A stretch of DNA of 64,000 nucleotides, taken from Competibacter_A sp037045685. GTDB lineage: Bacteria > Pseudomonadota > Gammaproteobacteria > Competibacterales > Competibacteraceae. The DNA lies in the NCBI GenBank assembly GCA_037045685.1, contig JBAOII010000023.1:434001-498000 (forward strand), given 5' to 3'. The notes under the pieces were generated by a model. That model worked only from the letters and a program-made list of their open reading frames with translations, made no database searches and was not told the DNA's origin. Shown one piece after another: positions 9,541 through 19,781 of the stretch. Position 1 is the first letter of the stretch, and every line of letters starts with the position of its first letter. A program made the position numbers and the translations under genes.

Positions 9541-11463
9541 TCAGGAGGCCTTGCGGACCCGCAGATACCAGTCGGACAGCAGCCGCACCTGCTTGGGCGT
9601 ATAGCCCTTGGCGACCATCCGATCCACGAACTGCGCGTGCTTTTTCTGCTCCTCGGCGCTGGCCTTGGCGTTGAAGCTGATCACCGGCAGCAAGTCCTCG
9701 GTGGTCGAGAACATCTTCTTCTCGATCACCGCGCGCAGCTTCTCGTAGCTGGTCCAGGCCGGATTCCGCCCGGCGTTGTTGGCCCGCGCCCGCAGCACGA
9801 AGTTGACGATCTCGTTGCGGAAGTCCTTGGGGTTGCTGATCCCCGCCGGCTTTTCGATCTTCTCCAGTTCCGCGTTCAGCGCCGCCCGGTCGAACGACTC
9901 GCCGGTGTCGGGATCGCGGAATTCCTGATCCTGGATCCAGAAGTCGGCGTAGGTCACGTAGCGGTCGAAGATGTTCTGGCCGTATTCCGAGTAGGATTCC
10001 AGGTACGCCTGCTGCAATTCCTTGCCGATGAACTCGGCGTAGCGCGGCGCCAGGAAGCCTTTCAAGTAGGACAGATACTTCTCCTCGACATCCGCCGCGA
10101 ACTGCTCGCGCTCGATCTGCCGCTCCAGCACGTAGAGCAGGTGGACCGGGTTGGCGGCGACTTCGGCGTGGTCGAAGTTGAACACCTGCGACAAGATTTT
10201 GAAGGCGAACCGGGTGGAGATGCCGGTCATGCCTTCGTCCACCCCGGCGTAGTCGCGGTATTCCTGCATCGACTTGGCCTTGGGGTCGGTGTCCTTGAGG
10301 TTCTCGCCGTCGTAGACCCGAATCTTGGAGAAGATGCTGGAATTCTCCGGTTCCTTGATCCGGGTCAGCACCGAGAACTGCGCCAGCATCTCCAGGGTGC
10401 CGGGCGCGCAGGGCGAGGCGGACAGCGAGCTGTGGGTGAGCAGCTTGCGGTAAATCTTCACCTCGTCGGACACCCGCAGGCAGTAGGGCACCTTGACGAT
10501 GTACACCCGGTCGAGAAACGCCTCGTTGTTCTTGTTGTTCCTGAACGATTGCCATTCCGACTCGTTGGAGTGGGCCAGGATGATCCCCTCGAACGGGATG
10601 GCCGACAAGCCCTCGGTGCTGTTGTAGTTGCCTTCCTGAGTGGCGGTCAGCAGCGGGTGCAGCACCTTGATCGGCGCCTTGAACATCTCGACGAACTCCA
10701 TCAGGCCGCGGTTGGAGCGGCACAGGGCGCCGGAAAAGCTGTAGGCGTCCGGGTCGTTCTGGGCGAGGTGCTCCAGCTTGCGGATGTCCACCTTGCCGAC
10801 CAGCGAGGAGATGTCCTGGTTGTTCTCGTCGCCCGGCTCGGTCTTGGCCACGGCGATCTGGTGTAGCACCGACGGCCGCAGCTTGACCACCCGGAACTTG
10901 GTGATGTCGCCGTTGTATTCGCGCAGCCGCTTGGCCGCCCACGGCGACATGATGTGGCGCAGGTAGCGGCGCGGGATGCCGTAGTCGTCTTCGAGGATCT
11001 GGCCGTCCTCGTCGGGATTGAACAGCCCCAGCGGGGATTCGAACACCGGCGAGCCTTCGATGGCGTAGAACGACACTTTCTCCATCAACTGCTTGAGCCG
11101 TTCGGCCAGCGACGATTTTCCGCCGCCCACGGGACCGAGCAGGTAAAGAATTTGCTTCTTTTCCTCCAACCCCTGCGCGGCGTGCTTGAGGTAGGAGACG
11201 ATCTGCTCGATGGCGTCCTCCATCCCGTAGAATTCCTCGAACGCGGGATAGATTTTGAGCACCTTGTTCTGGAAGATGCGCGACAGCCGCGGATCGTTGC
11301 GGGTGTCCACCATTTCCGGTTCGCCGATGGCCATCAGCAGCCGCTCGGCGGCGCTGGCGTAGGCGCTCGAATCCCGCTTGCAAAGGTCCAGATAGGCTTG
11401 GAGCGACAGGGTTTCCTCGCGGCTCTCTTCGTAGCGCGACAGATAGCGGTTGAAAAGGGTCAT
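9541..11463 (-). CDS. prkA: PrkA/YeaG serine protein kinase
   Basis: The protein has 640 residues. Of the two ATGs at 11469 and 11463 the second fits known N-termini (MTLFNRYLSRYEE) and lies about 8 nt after AGAGAGGT. The family marker block EEFYGMEDAIEQIVSYLKHA is present, followed by an AAA+-type P-loop (LLGPVGGGKSSLAERL). The C-terminal part is kinase-like. PrkA is a serine kinase/AAA protein acting in general stress and nitrogen starvation. The gene heads the prkA-yeaH-spoVR operon. Confidence 0.95.
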   Translation of the reverse strand: MTLFNRYLSRYEESREETLSLQAYLDLCKRDSSAYASAAERLLMAIGEPEMVDTRNDPRLSRIFQNKVLKIYPAFEEFYGMEDAIEQIVSYLKHAAQGLEEKKQILYLLGPVGGGKSSLAERLKQLMEKVSFYAIEGSPVFESPLGLFNPDEDGQILEDDYGIPRRYLRHIMSPWAAKRLREYNGDITKFRVVKLRPSVLHQIAVAKTEPGDENNQDISSLVGKVDIRKLEHLAQNDPDAYSFSGALCRSNRGLMEFVEMFKAPIKVLHPLLTATQEGNYNSTEGLSAIPFEGIILAHSNESEWQSFRNNKNNEAFLDRVYIVKVPYCLRVSDEVKIYRKLLTHSSLSASPCAPGTLEMLAQFSVLTRIKEPENSSIFSKIRVYDGENLKDTDPKAKSMQEYRDYAGVDEGMTGISTRFAFKILSQVFNFDHAEVAANPVHLLYVLERQIEREQFAADVEEKYLSYLKGFLAPRYAEFIGKELQQAYLESYSEYGQNIFDRYVTYADFWIQDQEFRDPDTGESFDRAALNAELEKIEKPAGISNPKDFRNEIVNFVLRARANNAGRNPAWTSYEKLRAVIEKKMFSTTEDLLPVISFNAKASAEEQKKHAQFVDRMVAKGYTPKQVRLLSDWYLRVRKAS

Positions 11464-12213
11464 CGTCATACCTCTCTATGGGCGCGGAAGCGTGGCGGCT
11501 TCCGGTTCAAACCCGTCAAAAATTGAAAGTCGGGCGAATCCTCAGGGTCCGCGAGCCGGGCTCGATCCGGCGTACCGCCAGCTCTGGCCCGATCGGCGCC
11601 GGGTTCGCGAGCGGCCATCCTCGGTGATGTGTGGCTGCGGCTTGCTGTTCTGCCAGCGTTTCTAAGCATTGATACAGCAATTTATGGACCAACCCCGATG
11701 GGCGCCGGCACGGTCGCCAAGGGGGTCAGGGTCCGATTTCAGCGGGGGCGCGAGTGCGCCCAAAAAATTGGTTATTTTGTGTGAAAAACCATTTATCAAT
11801 AAGTTACATATATTTTTTGTTGGCTGAACAGCGTGTGAACAATTTGTTAGACCGGCGATCGACCACTAAATTTTCCGGTTGGACGGCAGTGTTGGCAAAC
11901 TCCTTGCGCGATATTGGCGCAGCGCACCGATTTGGCGCGTCGCGCCGGGATCTGCGGCTGGGTCGAGCCGGCGCTCCCGCCCGGAGTCGATGTCAATCCT
12001 TGGCCTGGATCGCTCGCGGCCACCAAGAGAACCCGGGTCGGGCTTGGCGGCGGCGCTCCCTGGCGCGCGGTTGAACCCCACGCCGGACCCGACCATCCAT
12101 TGACCACGCCGGATGACGGCGGTTCGGAGACCGCCCGAGGGTAGTTGGGGCTGCCGGGGCTTTGTTGCTAAGATCGTTCGGAACGCGCACGGAAAACGCG
12201 ATTAAGGAATGGC
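11464..12213. other. Intergenic stretch without a supported gene
   Basis: This 750-bp gap separates prkA from the AI-2E family transporter gene. Short open frames on both strands have arginine- and proline-rich compositions typical of random GC-rich DNA and no ribosome sites. A low-GC patch (about 11755-11850) may hold the divergent prkA promoter. I see no RNA gene, repeat or clear terminator. Confidence 0.5.
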
Positions 12214-13273
12214 ATGAAGATCATCAGCGACTGGTTTCGACGGTTTTTCAACGATCCTCAGGCGGTCATCCTGACCGTCGTCCTGGTGCTGGGCACCAGC
12301 GTGATCCTGTTCATGGGCCGCGATCTGGCTCCGGTGCTGGCGAGCATCGTGATCGCTTATTTGCTGGAAGGCGTCGTTCAGTTTTTGCGGTTCCGGCTGC
12401 GCCTGCCCCGGCTGCTGGGGACCATCCTGGTCTTCGTGCTGTTTCTCGCTTTTGTCCTGTTTTTGCTGTTCGGTCTGCTGCCGCTGGTCTCCCGGCAGTT
12501 GACCCAACTGATACAGCAACTCCCCAACATGATCGTCAACGGGCAAAACCTGCTGCTCAGCCTGCCGGCCTCGTACCCGGAATTCATCACCGAGACCCAA
12601 GTGCTGGGGGCGATCAGCGCCGTGAAAGCCGAAATCGCCACCTGGGGCCAGAACGCCCTGACTTGGTCGCTGGCGGCGGGCCTGGGCGTCATCACCGTGG
12701 TCATCTATCTGGTGCTCGTGCCGCTGTTGGTCTTTTTTTTCTTGAAAGACAAAGGGTTGATTTTGGATTGGCTGCACGGTTTCCTGCCGCGCGACCACAC
12801 CCTGGGGCAGCAGGTCTGGCGCGAGGTGGACCGGCAGATGGGGAATTACGTGCGGGGAAAATTTCTGGAGGTTCTAGTGGTCTGGGTCGCCACCTACGCG
12901 GCTTTCGCCTTCATGGGGCTCCAGTACGCCATGCTGCTGGCCATGATGGTGGGGGTGTCGGTGATCGTGCCTTATATCGGTGCGGTGGTGGTGACCGTGC
13001 CCGTGGCGCTGGTGGCGTTCTTTCAGTGGGGCTGGGGTTCCGAGTTCCTGTGGTTGCTGGGCGTTTATCTGATCATCCAAGGGTTGGACGGCTACGTGCT
13101 GGTGCCGCTGCTGTTTTCCGAGGTGGTGGATTTGCACCCGATCGCCATCATCGTCGCGGTGCTGGTGTTCGGCGGCCTGTGGGGGTTCTGGGGGGTGTTT
13201 TTCGCCATTCCCGCTGGCGACCGTGGTGCAGTCCATTCTGAAGGCGTGGCCGCGGCCGATGCCGGTGGAGTAG
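12214..13273 (+). CDS. AI-2E family transporter (PerM-like membrane protein), one frameshift
   Basis: The repaired protein has 352 residues and is full length for PerM/YdiK-type permeases of the AI-2E transporter superfamily. About eight membrane segments are visible, including AVILTVVLVLGTSVILFMG and the C-terminal HPIAIIVAVLVFGGLWGFWG. An extra base in the CCC at 13210-13212 throws the frame after FFAIP. Dropping it gives LATVVQSILKAWPRPMPVE and a stop at 13271-13273, exactly as expected for the family. AAGGA precedes the ATG. The substrate is unknown. Confidence 0.85.
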
Positions 13274-13339
13274 CGGCCGGCGCGCGCGCTTTTTCGGGAC
13301 GGGCGAGGGCCGGTCACGGCGATCGCGCGTCGCCGAGCC

Positions 13340-14792
13340 TCACAGCAGGGGCGACAACAGCCGGGCGGTGGCTTCGAATAACCGTTGGCCGACGGAAGCG
13401 CGTCGGCCGGGTTTGACGTAGCGGCCGGCGCGGCGCAGGTCGATCTCGAAACTCTCGGTCAGGCGCGCGGCCAGTCCGGCATCGTGGATCACCGCCATCG
13501 CCTCGAAATTCAAGGTCAGGCTGCGGTTGTCGAAGTTGGCGCTGCCGACCGCCCCGATCCGATCGTCCACCACCAGCAACTTGGCGTGCAGCATCGGCGG
13601 GCCGTACTCGAAAATGCGGACGCCGGCGCTGGCCAGTTCGTCGTAGTAGCTGCGCGCGGCGGCGGTGACCAGCCGGGAGTCGCTGCGCTTGGGCGTCAGC
13701 ACCCGCACTTCAACGCCGCGCAAGGCCGCGACGATGAGCGCGGCGGTCAGCGCCTCGCTCGGAACGAAATACGGGGTCGCCAGCGAAATTCGACTCCGCG
13801 CGCCGGCGATGGCGGCGAAAAACAGCTTGGCGATGGCGTGGCGGTTGTCGTCGGGGCCGGATTCGACGATCTGCAGCCAGGGGCCGGTCGAGCGCTCGGG
13901 GAAACGCGGGAAGAATTCCGGTTCGAACGGGGCGCGATCGGTGGCGAAATACCAATCTTCCAGAAAAATGAATTGCAGCCGGTGAACCGGCTCGCCTTCG
14001 ATGCGCAGATGGGTGTCGCGCCACGCGTCGGGGCCGCTGTGATCGTCGCTGATGTTGATGCCGCCGGTAAAACCGATCCGCCCGTCGCAAACCGCGATCT
14101 TGCGGTGGGTGCGAAAATTGACGTGGTTCGGTCGCAGCCGGCGCAGCCGGAGGGGATTGAACCAGGCGGTTTCGCCTCCCGTATCCCGGATCGGTCGCAG
14201 AAAGCGGTCGGTCGCGCGGTCGGAGCCGATGGCGTCCAGCAGCAGCCGCACCGCGACGCCGGCGCGAGCTTTCTCGACCAGCAGATCGCGCAGCCGGGTT
14301 CCCACCCGATCCGGCTGCCACAGATAGTATTCGAGATGAACGTGGTGGGCTGGCCGCCTCGATGGCCGCCTCGATGGCCCGAAAACAGGCGTCGCCGGTT
14401 TCCAGCAGGACGACGTTCGCGGCCGGCGAGGGCGCCCCTTGACCGACCCGTTCCAGCAGCAGCGCCACTTGCCGTTCCAAATCGGCGTCTGGAAAACCCT
14501 CCGGGACGGCCCGATCCTGGCGTAAGCGGTGGGTGGACTGGATCAGCCGGTCGCGGGCGCGGCCGTAGCGCAGCCGGCGCCGACGCAGCCGCCTCGGCCC
14601 GAACAGGAGATAGACCAGAAAGCCGAAATACGGCATGAACAGCAGCGCCAGCAGCCAGGCCAAGGTCGCGGCCGGCGAGCGGCGCTCCAGAATCAATCCG
14701 ATTCCGACCAGCGCGATCCAGAGCAGCCAAGCCAGCGACAGCAGGGCGATCAAATGCCCGGTCACGGATGAAATGCCGATATCAAAGCTCAC
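13340..14792 (-). CDS. cls: Cardiolipin synthase (phospholipase D family), one frameshift
   Basis: The repaired protein has 483 residues, usual for bacterial ClsA-type cardiolipin synthases, which join two phosphatidylglycerols at the inner membrane. It starts at a GTG with two N-terminal membrane helices (LIALLSLAWLLWIALVGIGL; TLAWLLALLFMPYFGFLVYL). Two HKD motifs follow: HRKIAVCDGRIGFTGG, and HAKLLVVDDRIGAVGSANFD. An extra C in a CCC run (minus strand, 14347-14349) breaks the frame; removing it restores SHHVHLEYYLWQPDRVGTRL. The gene converges on the transporter gene. Confidence 0.9.
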
Positions 14793-14908
14793 TGTTCGGC
14801 ACCGGCTGGGAACCCGCTACCCCGACGGCGCGCTTTTCCTCTCTTGCTGGCCTCTCGACGGGGAGCACGTTCGGATATCCGCTGGGTCGGTGACGGGGCC
14901 GAACCCGA

Positions 14909-16336
14909 TTAAAGCCGCTCCGAGGCGAATTCCGCCAACCGCGACCGTTCGCCGCGCCGCAAGGTGACGTGCCCGCCGTGCGGCCAGTCCTTGAACCGAT
15001 CCACCACGTAGGTCAGGCCGGAGGTGGTTTCGGACAAATAGGGCGTGTCGATCTGGGCGATGTTGCCCAGACAGATCACCTTCGTGCCGGGGCCGGCCCG
15101 GGTGATCAGAGTTTTCATTTGCTTGGAGGTCAAATTCTGGGCCTCGTCGATGATCAGATACTTGTTCTGGAAAGTGCGGCCGCGCATGAAATTGAGGGAG
15201 CGAATCTTGATTTTGTTGCTCAGCAGATCGGCGGTGGCGGCGCGGCCCCATTCGCCGCTTTCCTGAGGGGCGAGGACTTCCAGATTGTCCATCAGCGCCC
15301 CCATCCAGGGCGTCATCTTTTCCTCCTCGGTGCCGGGCAGAAAGCCGATGTCCTCGCCGACCGGCACGGTGACCCGGGTCATGATGATTTCCCGGTAGCG
15401 CTTGGCGTCCAGCGTTTGCGCCAGCCCGGCCGCCAGCGCCAGCAGGGTTTTGCCGGTGCCGGCGGCGCCGAGCAGGGACACGAAATCGATCTCGGGGTCC
15501 AGCAGCAGGTTGAGCGCGAAGTTTTGTTCGCGGTTGCGGGCGGTGATGCCCCAGACCGCGTGGTTGGGGGTGGCGTGATCCTTGAGGATTTCGATCACCG
15601 CTTCCGCGCCGCCCAGTTGCCGCACGATGAAAGTGGCTTGCGCGTCGGTTTGGAACAGGCCCTGGTTCGGGTGCCAGTGCGCCACGTCGGGACCGTGGAC
15701 CCGGTAGTAGGTGCGGCCGCTGTCTTTCCAGGAATCCAGCTCCCTGCCGTGGGTTTCCCAGAAATCGGGCGGCAAGTCCCGCGTGCCGCCGTACAGCAGG
15801 TTGACGTCGTCGAGCGCCTGATCGTTGTAGTAATCCTCGGCGTGCAAGCCGAGGATGGCGGCCTTGATCCGCAGGTTGATGTCCTTCGACACCAGGGTGA
15901 CGCGACTGTCGGGATGGTCCTGCCGCAAGCTCAGCGCCATGCCGAGAATGTCGTGATCCGGCGTGTGGCCGGGCAGCAGATCGGTCGGGAGACTGAGCCG
16001 GGTCGGACGGGTTTGAAAGAACAAGCGACCGCTCGCCGGCTCCCCTCGCTGGCCGGCCAGACCCGGCAAGGGCAAGCCCCGGTCGATTTCCTCTTTGCTG
16101 GCCTCGGCGATCAGCTCGTCCAGAAACCGGCTGACCTGGCGGACGTTGCGGGCGACTTCCGAAACCCCTTTCTTGGCGTGATCCAGTTCTTCCAGGACCA
16201 TCATGGGCAGATGGATGTCGTGCTCCTTGAAGCGGAACAGGGCGGTGGGGTCGTGGATGAGGACGTTGGTGTCGAGCACGAAGAGCCGGGGGGGGGTCGA
16301 ACCGGTCTGGGTTTGGTCGGCGGGGATATCGGTCAT
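14909..16336 (-). CDS. PhoH family protein with N-terminal PIN domain
   Basis: The 475-residue protein starts at the ATG at 16336 (MTDIPADQTQ); the upstream in-frame extension looks non-coding. Residues 15-165 form a PIN nuclease domain (LFVLDTNVLIHDPTALFRF, LVSKDINLRIKA). The C-terminal half is a PhoH ATPase with P-loop GAAGTGKT and Walker B YLIIDEAQN. PIN-PhoH (PhoH2/YlaK-like) proteins are RNA helicase-ribonucleases. The gene lies downstream of bcp on the same strand. Confidence 0.9.
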   Translation of the reverse strand: MTDIPADQTQTGSTPPRLFVLDTNVLIHDPTALFRFKEHDIHLPMMVLEELDHAKKGVSEVARNVRQVSRFLDELIAEASKEEIDRGLPLPGLAGQRGEPASGRLFFQTRPTRLSLPTDLLPGHTPDHDILGMALSLRQDHPDSRVTLVSKDINLRIKAAILGLHAEDYYNDQALDDVNLLYGGTRDLPPDFWETHGRELDSWKDSGRTYYRVHGPDVAHWHPNQGLFQTDAQATFIVRQLGGAEAVIEILKDHATPNHAVWGITARNREQNFALNLLLDPEIDFVSLLGAAGTGKTLLALAAGLAQTLDAKRYREIIMTRVTVPVGEDIGFLPGTEEEKMTPWMGALMDNLEVLAPQESGEWGRAATADLLSNKIKIRSLNFMRGRTFQNKYLIIDEAQNLTSKQMKTLITRAGPGTKVICLGNIAQIDTPYLSETTSGLTYVVDRFKDWPHGGHVTLRRGERSRLAEFASERL

Positions 16337-16470
16337 GGCTGCGAAATGGGCCGTCGTGGAACGGAAGAGGAAAGGTAGAGCGCCAGGGACAAGCGGGGTG
16401 AAATTGCGCGGCGGCGCTACCGCCGCGCCACCGTCCACCGCCGTGGCCGAGGGTAGGGAGCGAGCGGGGT

Positions 16471-16947
16471 TTAGGCCGTGGGCGATAGCGCTTCAACCGC
16501 CGCCAGCACCTTCTCGGCATGGCCGTCCACTTTGACCTTGCGCCATTCCCGGCGCAGCACGCCGGCGGCGTCGATCAGGAAGGTGCTGCGCTCCACGCCC
16601 AGCGATTCCTTCCCGTAGAGCTTTTTCAGCTTGATGACATCGAACAGGGCGCACAGGGACTCATCGCTGTCGGAAATCAGATGAAACGGGAAGCCGTGCT
16701 TGGCGCGGAAGCGGTCGTGGCTGGGCAAGCTGTCGCGAGAGACGCCGAACACGACCGCGTTCGACGCGGTGAAGCGGTCGTGCAAATCCCGGAACTGCTG
16801 GCCTTCGACCGTGCAGCCCGGCGTGTTGTCCTTGGGATAGAAGTACAGCACCACGCGCCGACCGCGCAGCTCGGACAGCCGCACGGTCAGGCCATCGGTG
16901 GCGGAAGCGCTGAAATCGGGAACGGTTTGTCCCAGGCTGACGCTCAT
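16471..16947 (-). CDS. bcp: Thioredoxin-dependent peroxiredoxin (Bcp/PrxQ)
   Basis: The 158-residue protein is full length for Bcp. The peroxidatic Cys45 sits in FYPKDNTPGCTVEG. Position 50, where many Bcp proteins carry the resolving cysteine, is Gln here, so it probably works as a one-Cys type or uses another cysteine (LCALF, further on). It reduces alkyl and hydrogen peroxides in the cytoplasm. It lies 7 nt downstream of gcvR on the same strand. Confidence 0.93.
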   Translation of the reverse strand: MSVSLGQTVPDFSASATDGLTVRLSELRGRRVVLYFYPKDNTPGCTVEGQQFRDLHDRFTASNAVVFGVSRDSLPSHDRFRAKHGFPFHLISDSDESLCALFDVIKLKKLYGKESLGVERSTFLIDAAGVLRREWRKVKVDGHAEKVLAAVEALSPTA

Positions 16948-16954
16948 GATCGAT

Positions 16955-17485
16955 TTACCCCTTGATGGGCTCCAGCACCGCGTCCAGATTCAGGTCGTCA
17001 CAGAAATCCAGGAATTCCTCGCGCAGCATGGCGATGTGCATGTTGGCCGGAATGCCGATGGCCAGGTTGACCGAGAACATCGGCGTCCCGGTGTGCGGCG
17101 CGCTGTAGCTGCGCGTCACCATGTCCTCGATGTTGATCGAGCGGCTGGCGAAAAAGCTGGCCAGATGGTGGACGACGCCCGGCTGGTTGACGGCCACCAC
17201 TTCCACCGCGTAGGGCAGCACGTCGCCCGCCGGCGCGCGGCTTTCGGTGCGCTTGGTGATGATGGTCATGTTCAGCGCCTGTTCCAGCCGCTTGAGCTGC
17301 ATTTCCAGCTTGGTCAGGGTGTTCCAGTTGCCTTGCACCAACAGCAGGATGGCGAATTCCCCGCCCAGCACCGTCATGCGGCTGTCCACGATGCCGCAAT
17401 CGCATTCCAGAACCACGCGGGACAGCTCGTTGACGAGGCCGGGACGATCTTCGCCCAGGGCGGAAACGACGAGATAGTTTTTCAC
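16955..17485 (-). CDS. gcvR: Glycine cleavage system regulator GcvR (two ACT domains)
   Basis: The 176-residue protein carries two ACT domains: residues 1-80 (MKNYLVVSALGEDRPGLVNE) and about 90-170 (EVVAVNQPGVVHHLASFFAS). This is the GcvR layout, which senses glycine and binds GcvA to repress gcvTHP. It starts at GTG with GGAAGC upstream. It is divergent from dapA and runs into bcp, an arrangement common in gammaproteobacteria. Confidence 0.9.
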   Translation of the reverse strand: MKNYLVVSALGEDRPGLVNELSRVVLECDCGIVDSRMTVLGGEFAILLLVQGNWNTLTKLEMQLKRLEQALNMTIITKRTESRAPAGDVLPYAVEVVAVNQPGVVHHLASFFASRSINIEDMVTRSYSAPHTGTPMFSVNLAIGIPANMHIAMLREEFLDFCDDLNLDAVLEPIKG

Positions 17486-17585
17486 GGACGCAGCTTCCTA
17501 CAGGCAAATGGACCAAATTCTCGGGATTGAGTGTACAGGCATCCCGCCGGGGAGAAAACCGCTTCCGCGCCGCTTTCGGGGACGC

Positions 17586-17614
17586 TTGTCAATCCCGCCC
17601 GGTATCCGTACCAT
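17586..17614 (+). promoter_or_regulatory. Likely sigma-70 promoter of dapA
   Basis: TTGTCA (17586-17591) and TACCAT (17609-17614) are spaced by 17 bp. Transcription would start near 17621, about 29 nt before the dapA ATG. Confidence 0.5.
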
Positions 17615-17649
17615 GCGGCGATTGCAAGCCGCTCAGAGAGTATAAGACC

Positions 17650-18522
17650 ATGTTTCGGGGTAGTATGGTGGCGGTCGTCACGCCGATGCGGGCGGACGGT
17701 GAACTGGATTACGAGGCGCTGGCGCGTTTGGTGGAGTTTCACCTCGAAAACGGCACCGACGCCATCGTCTCGGTCGGCACCACCGGCGAATCGGCGACGC
17801 TGGATTTCGAGGAGCACATCCGGGTGGTGCGCCGGACGGTCGAGCTGGTGAAGGGACGGGTTCCGGTCATCGCCGGGACCGGCGCCAATTCGACCAGCGA
17901 GGCGCTGCACCTGACCCGGCGCTCGATGGAGGCCGGGGCCGATGCCTGCCTGCTGGTCACGCCCTATTACAACAAGCCGACCCAGGAAGGCTTGTACCGC
18001 CATTACAAGCTGATCGCCGACAGCGTGGCGATCCCGCAGATTCTGTACAACGTGCCGGGCCGCACCGCCTGCGACCTCAAGCCCGAGACCGTCGAGCGGC
18101 TGGCCGACATCCCCAACATCGTCGGCATCAAGGAAGCCAGCACCCTCGAACGCATCCAGGAATTGATCCGTCGCTGCGGCGACCGCCTGGACGTTTACAG
18201 CGGCGACGACGGCCTCGCGGCCGAGGCCATGCTCGGCGGCGCCAAGGGGGTGATTTCGGTGACCGCCAACGTCGCGCCGCGCGCCGTGCGCGATCTGTGC
18301 GCCGCCGCCCTGGCCGGCGATCGCGCCCGGACCAAAGCCATCGACGACCGGCTGGCCGAACTCAACAAGGCGCTGTTCCTCGAATCCAACCCGATCCCGG
18401 TGAAATGGGCGGTCAACCAGTTGGGCCTGATTCCACCGGGCATCCGTTTGCCGTTGACGCCGCTGTCGGAGCCGTTCCAACCGGCGGTGCGGGCGGCGAT
18501 GCAACAGGCCGGAGCGATCTGA
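17650..18522 (+). CDS. dapA: 4-Hydroxy-tetrahydrodipicolinate synthase
   Basis: The 290-residue enzyme condenses pyruvate with aspartate semialdehyde, the first committed step of lysine and diaminopimelate synthesis. The ATG at 17650 gives the family N-terminus MFRGSMVAVVTPM. Key motifs are GTTGES, the catalytic Tyr in ILYNVPGRT and the Schiff-base Lys in GIKEAS, all at the usual spacing. bamC follows after 6 nt, the conserved dapA-bamC pair. Confidence 0.97.
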   Translation: MFRGSMVAVVTPMRADGELDYEALARLVEFHLENGTDAIVSVGTTGESATLDFEEHIRVVRRTVELVKGRVPVIAGTGANSTSEALHLTRRSMEAGADACLLVTPYYNKPTQEGLYRHYKLIADSVAIPQILYNVPGRTACDLKPETVERLADIPNIVGIKEASTLERIQELIRRCGDRLDVYSGDDGLAAEAMLGGAKGVISVTANVAPRAVRDLCAAALAGDRARTKAIDDRLAELNKALFLESNPIPVKWAVNQLGLIPPGIRLPLTPLSEPFQPAVRAAMQQAGAI

Positions 18523-18528
18523 CAACCT

Positions 18529-19710
18529 ATGACTACGCGGTTTCCCCTGCCCTTGTGGCGTATCACGATCCCGGTCGCGGCGCTGACCGCGCTCGCCGCC
18601 TGTTCCACCAACTTGGATAGCGTGTTGCCGGATCGGCGGCCCGATTACCGGCAAAGCACCCTGTCGCAACCGCTCGAAATTCCGCCGGATCTGACCTCGT
18701 CCACCATCGACGATACCCTGGTGGTCCCGGAACTCAATCCGGCCGGTTCGGCCAAGCTGTCCGCCTATTCCAGCGAGCGGGGCGGGCCGCAACCGCAAGT
18801 CAAAAAGGCCGAGGCCGTGCTGCCGCTCCAGGCGGGCATCACCCTGGAGCAGGCCGGCAACCAGCGCTGGCTGGTGGTCTCGGCGCCGCCGGATCAGGTG
18901 TGGCCCAAGGTCCGCGAGTTCTGGACCCGCAACGGCTTCGCCTTGAAGCGCGACGATCCCACCATCGGCATCATGGAAACCGACTGGCTGGAGAACCGCG
19001 CCGACATCCCCCAGGATGGCATCCGCGCCGTATTGAAAAAGTATTTGGATGTCCTCTACTCGGCGCCGACTCGCGATCGCTTTCGGGTCCGGCTGGAGCG
19101 CGCCGCCGGCGGCAACGCCACCGATGTCTACCTCACGCATTCCGGGGTGGAGGAGGTGGCGGTCGGCGGCGCCTCCGCCAGCGCCAGCAACACCTATATC
19201 TGGCAGCGGCGCCCCTCCGATCCCGAGCTGGAAGCCGAGATGCTCAACCGGCTGATGGTCTATCTCGGGGCGTCGGAAAAGCGCGCCGAAGCCCAGCAGG
19301 CCAAGGCCGGCGCGGCGGCGGGGCCGCGCGTTCGCCTGGTCGAGCAGGGCGGCGAGAGCCAGTTGATCGTCGGCGAGGACTATTCTCGGGCTTGGCGGCT
19401 GGTGGGGCTGGCGCTGGACAGCAGCAATTACGCGGTGGAGGAGCAGAACCGCGGCCAGGGCCTGTACGTGGTCGAATATCGCGATCCCGAGAAGGAAAAC
19501 CAGAAGCCGGGCGACGAAGGCTGGTTTTCCAAGCTGGCGTTCTGGCGCGGCAAACCGGAGGCGCCGCCGCCGGGAACCCGCTATCGGGTGCGCTTGGCCG
19601 GCCAGGGCGCGCAGCAGACCGCGGTGGTCGTGCGCGACGCCGGCGACCAGCCCGACAGTTCGGCGGGCGCCCGGCAGGTTCTGGAAGCGTTGCAGCGCAC
19701 CATCAAGTAG
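18529..19710 (+). CDS. bamC: Outer membrane assembly lipoprotein BamC
   Basis: The 393-residue lipoprotein has lipobox LAAC with Cys25 as the acylated residue, then the unstructured NlpB N-terminus (QSTLSQPLEIPPDLT) and two helix-grip domains (WPKVREFWTRNGFALKRDDP; SRAWRLVGLALDSSNYAVEE). It is part of the BAM complex that folds outer membrane proteins. It lies directly behind dapA. It is somewhat longer than the E. coli protein (about 344). Confidence 0.93.
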   Translation: MTTRFPLPLWRITIPVAALTALAACSTNLDSVLPDRRPDYRQSTLSQPLEIPPDLTSSTIDDTLVVPELNPAGSAKLSAYSSERGGPQPQVKKAEAVLPLQAGITLEQAGNQRWLVVSAPPDQVWPKVREFWTRNGFALKRDDPTIGIMETDWLENRADIPQDGIRAVLKKYLDVLYSAPTRDRFRVRLERAAGGNATDVYLTHSGVEEVAVGGASASASNTYIWQRRPSDPELEAEMLNRLMVYLGASEKRAEAQQAKAGAAAGPRVRLVEQGGESQLIVGEDYSRAWRLVGLALDSSNYAVEEQNRGQGLYVVEYRDPEKENQKPGDEGWFSKLAFWRGKPEAPPPGTRYRVRLAGQGAQQTAVVVRDAGDQPDSSAGARQVLEALQRTIK

Positions 19711-19781
19711 CTTTATCCGGCTCGGCATCGGTGTCAGCCCCGAGTCGCGCCGGATCACCTCTTTCGGCCGGAACGTCCAGG

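Noticed and set aside
8341..10866. Plus-strand open frame of 841 codons opposite yeaH and prkA
   Set aside because: It is an antisense shadow; both genes on the other strand are well conserved.
11914..12144. Short open frame in the prkA-transporter gap
   Set aside because: It has no ribosome site, no recognisable motif and a random GC-rich composition.
17482..19758. Minus-strand open frame of 758 codons opposite dapA and bamC
   Set aside because: It is an antisense shadow of two clear housekeeping genes.
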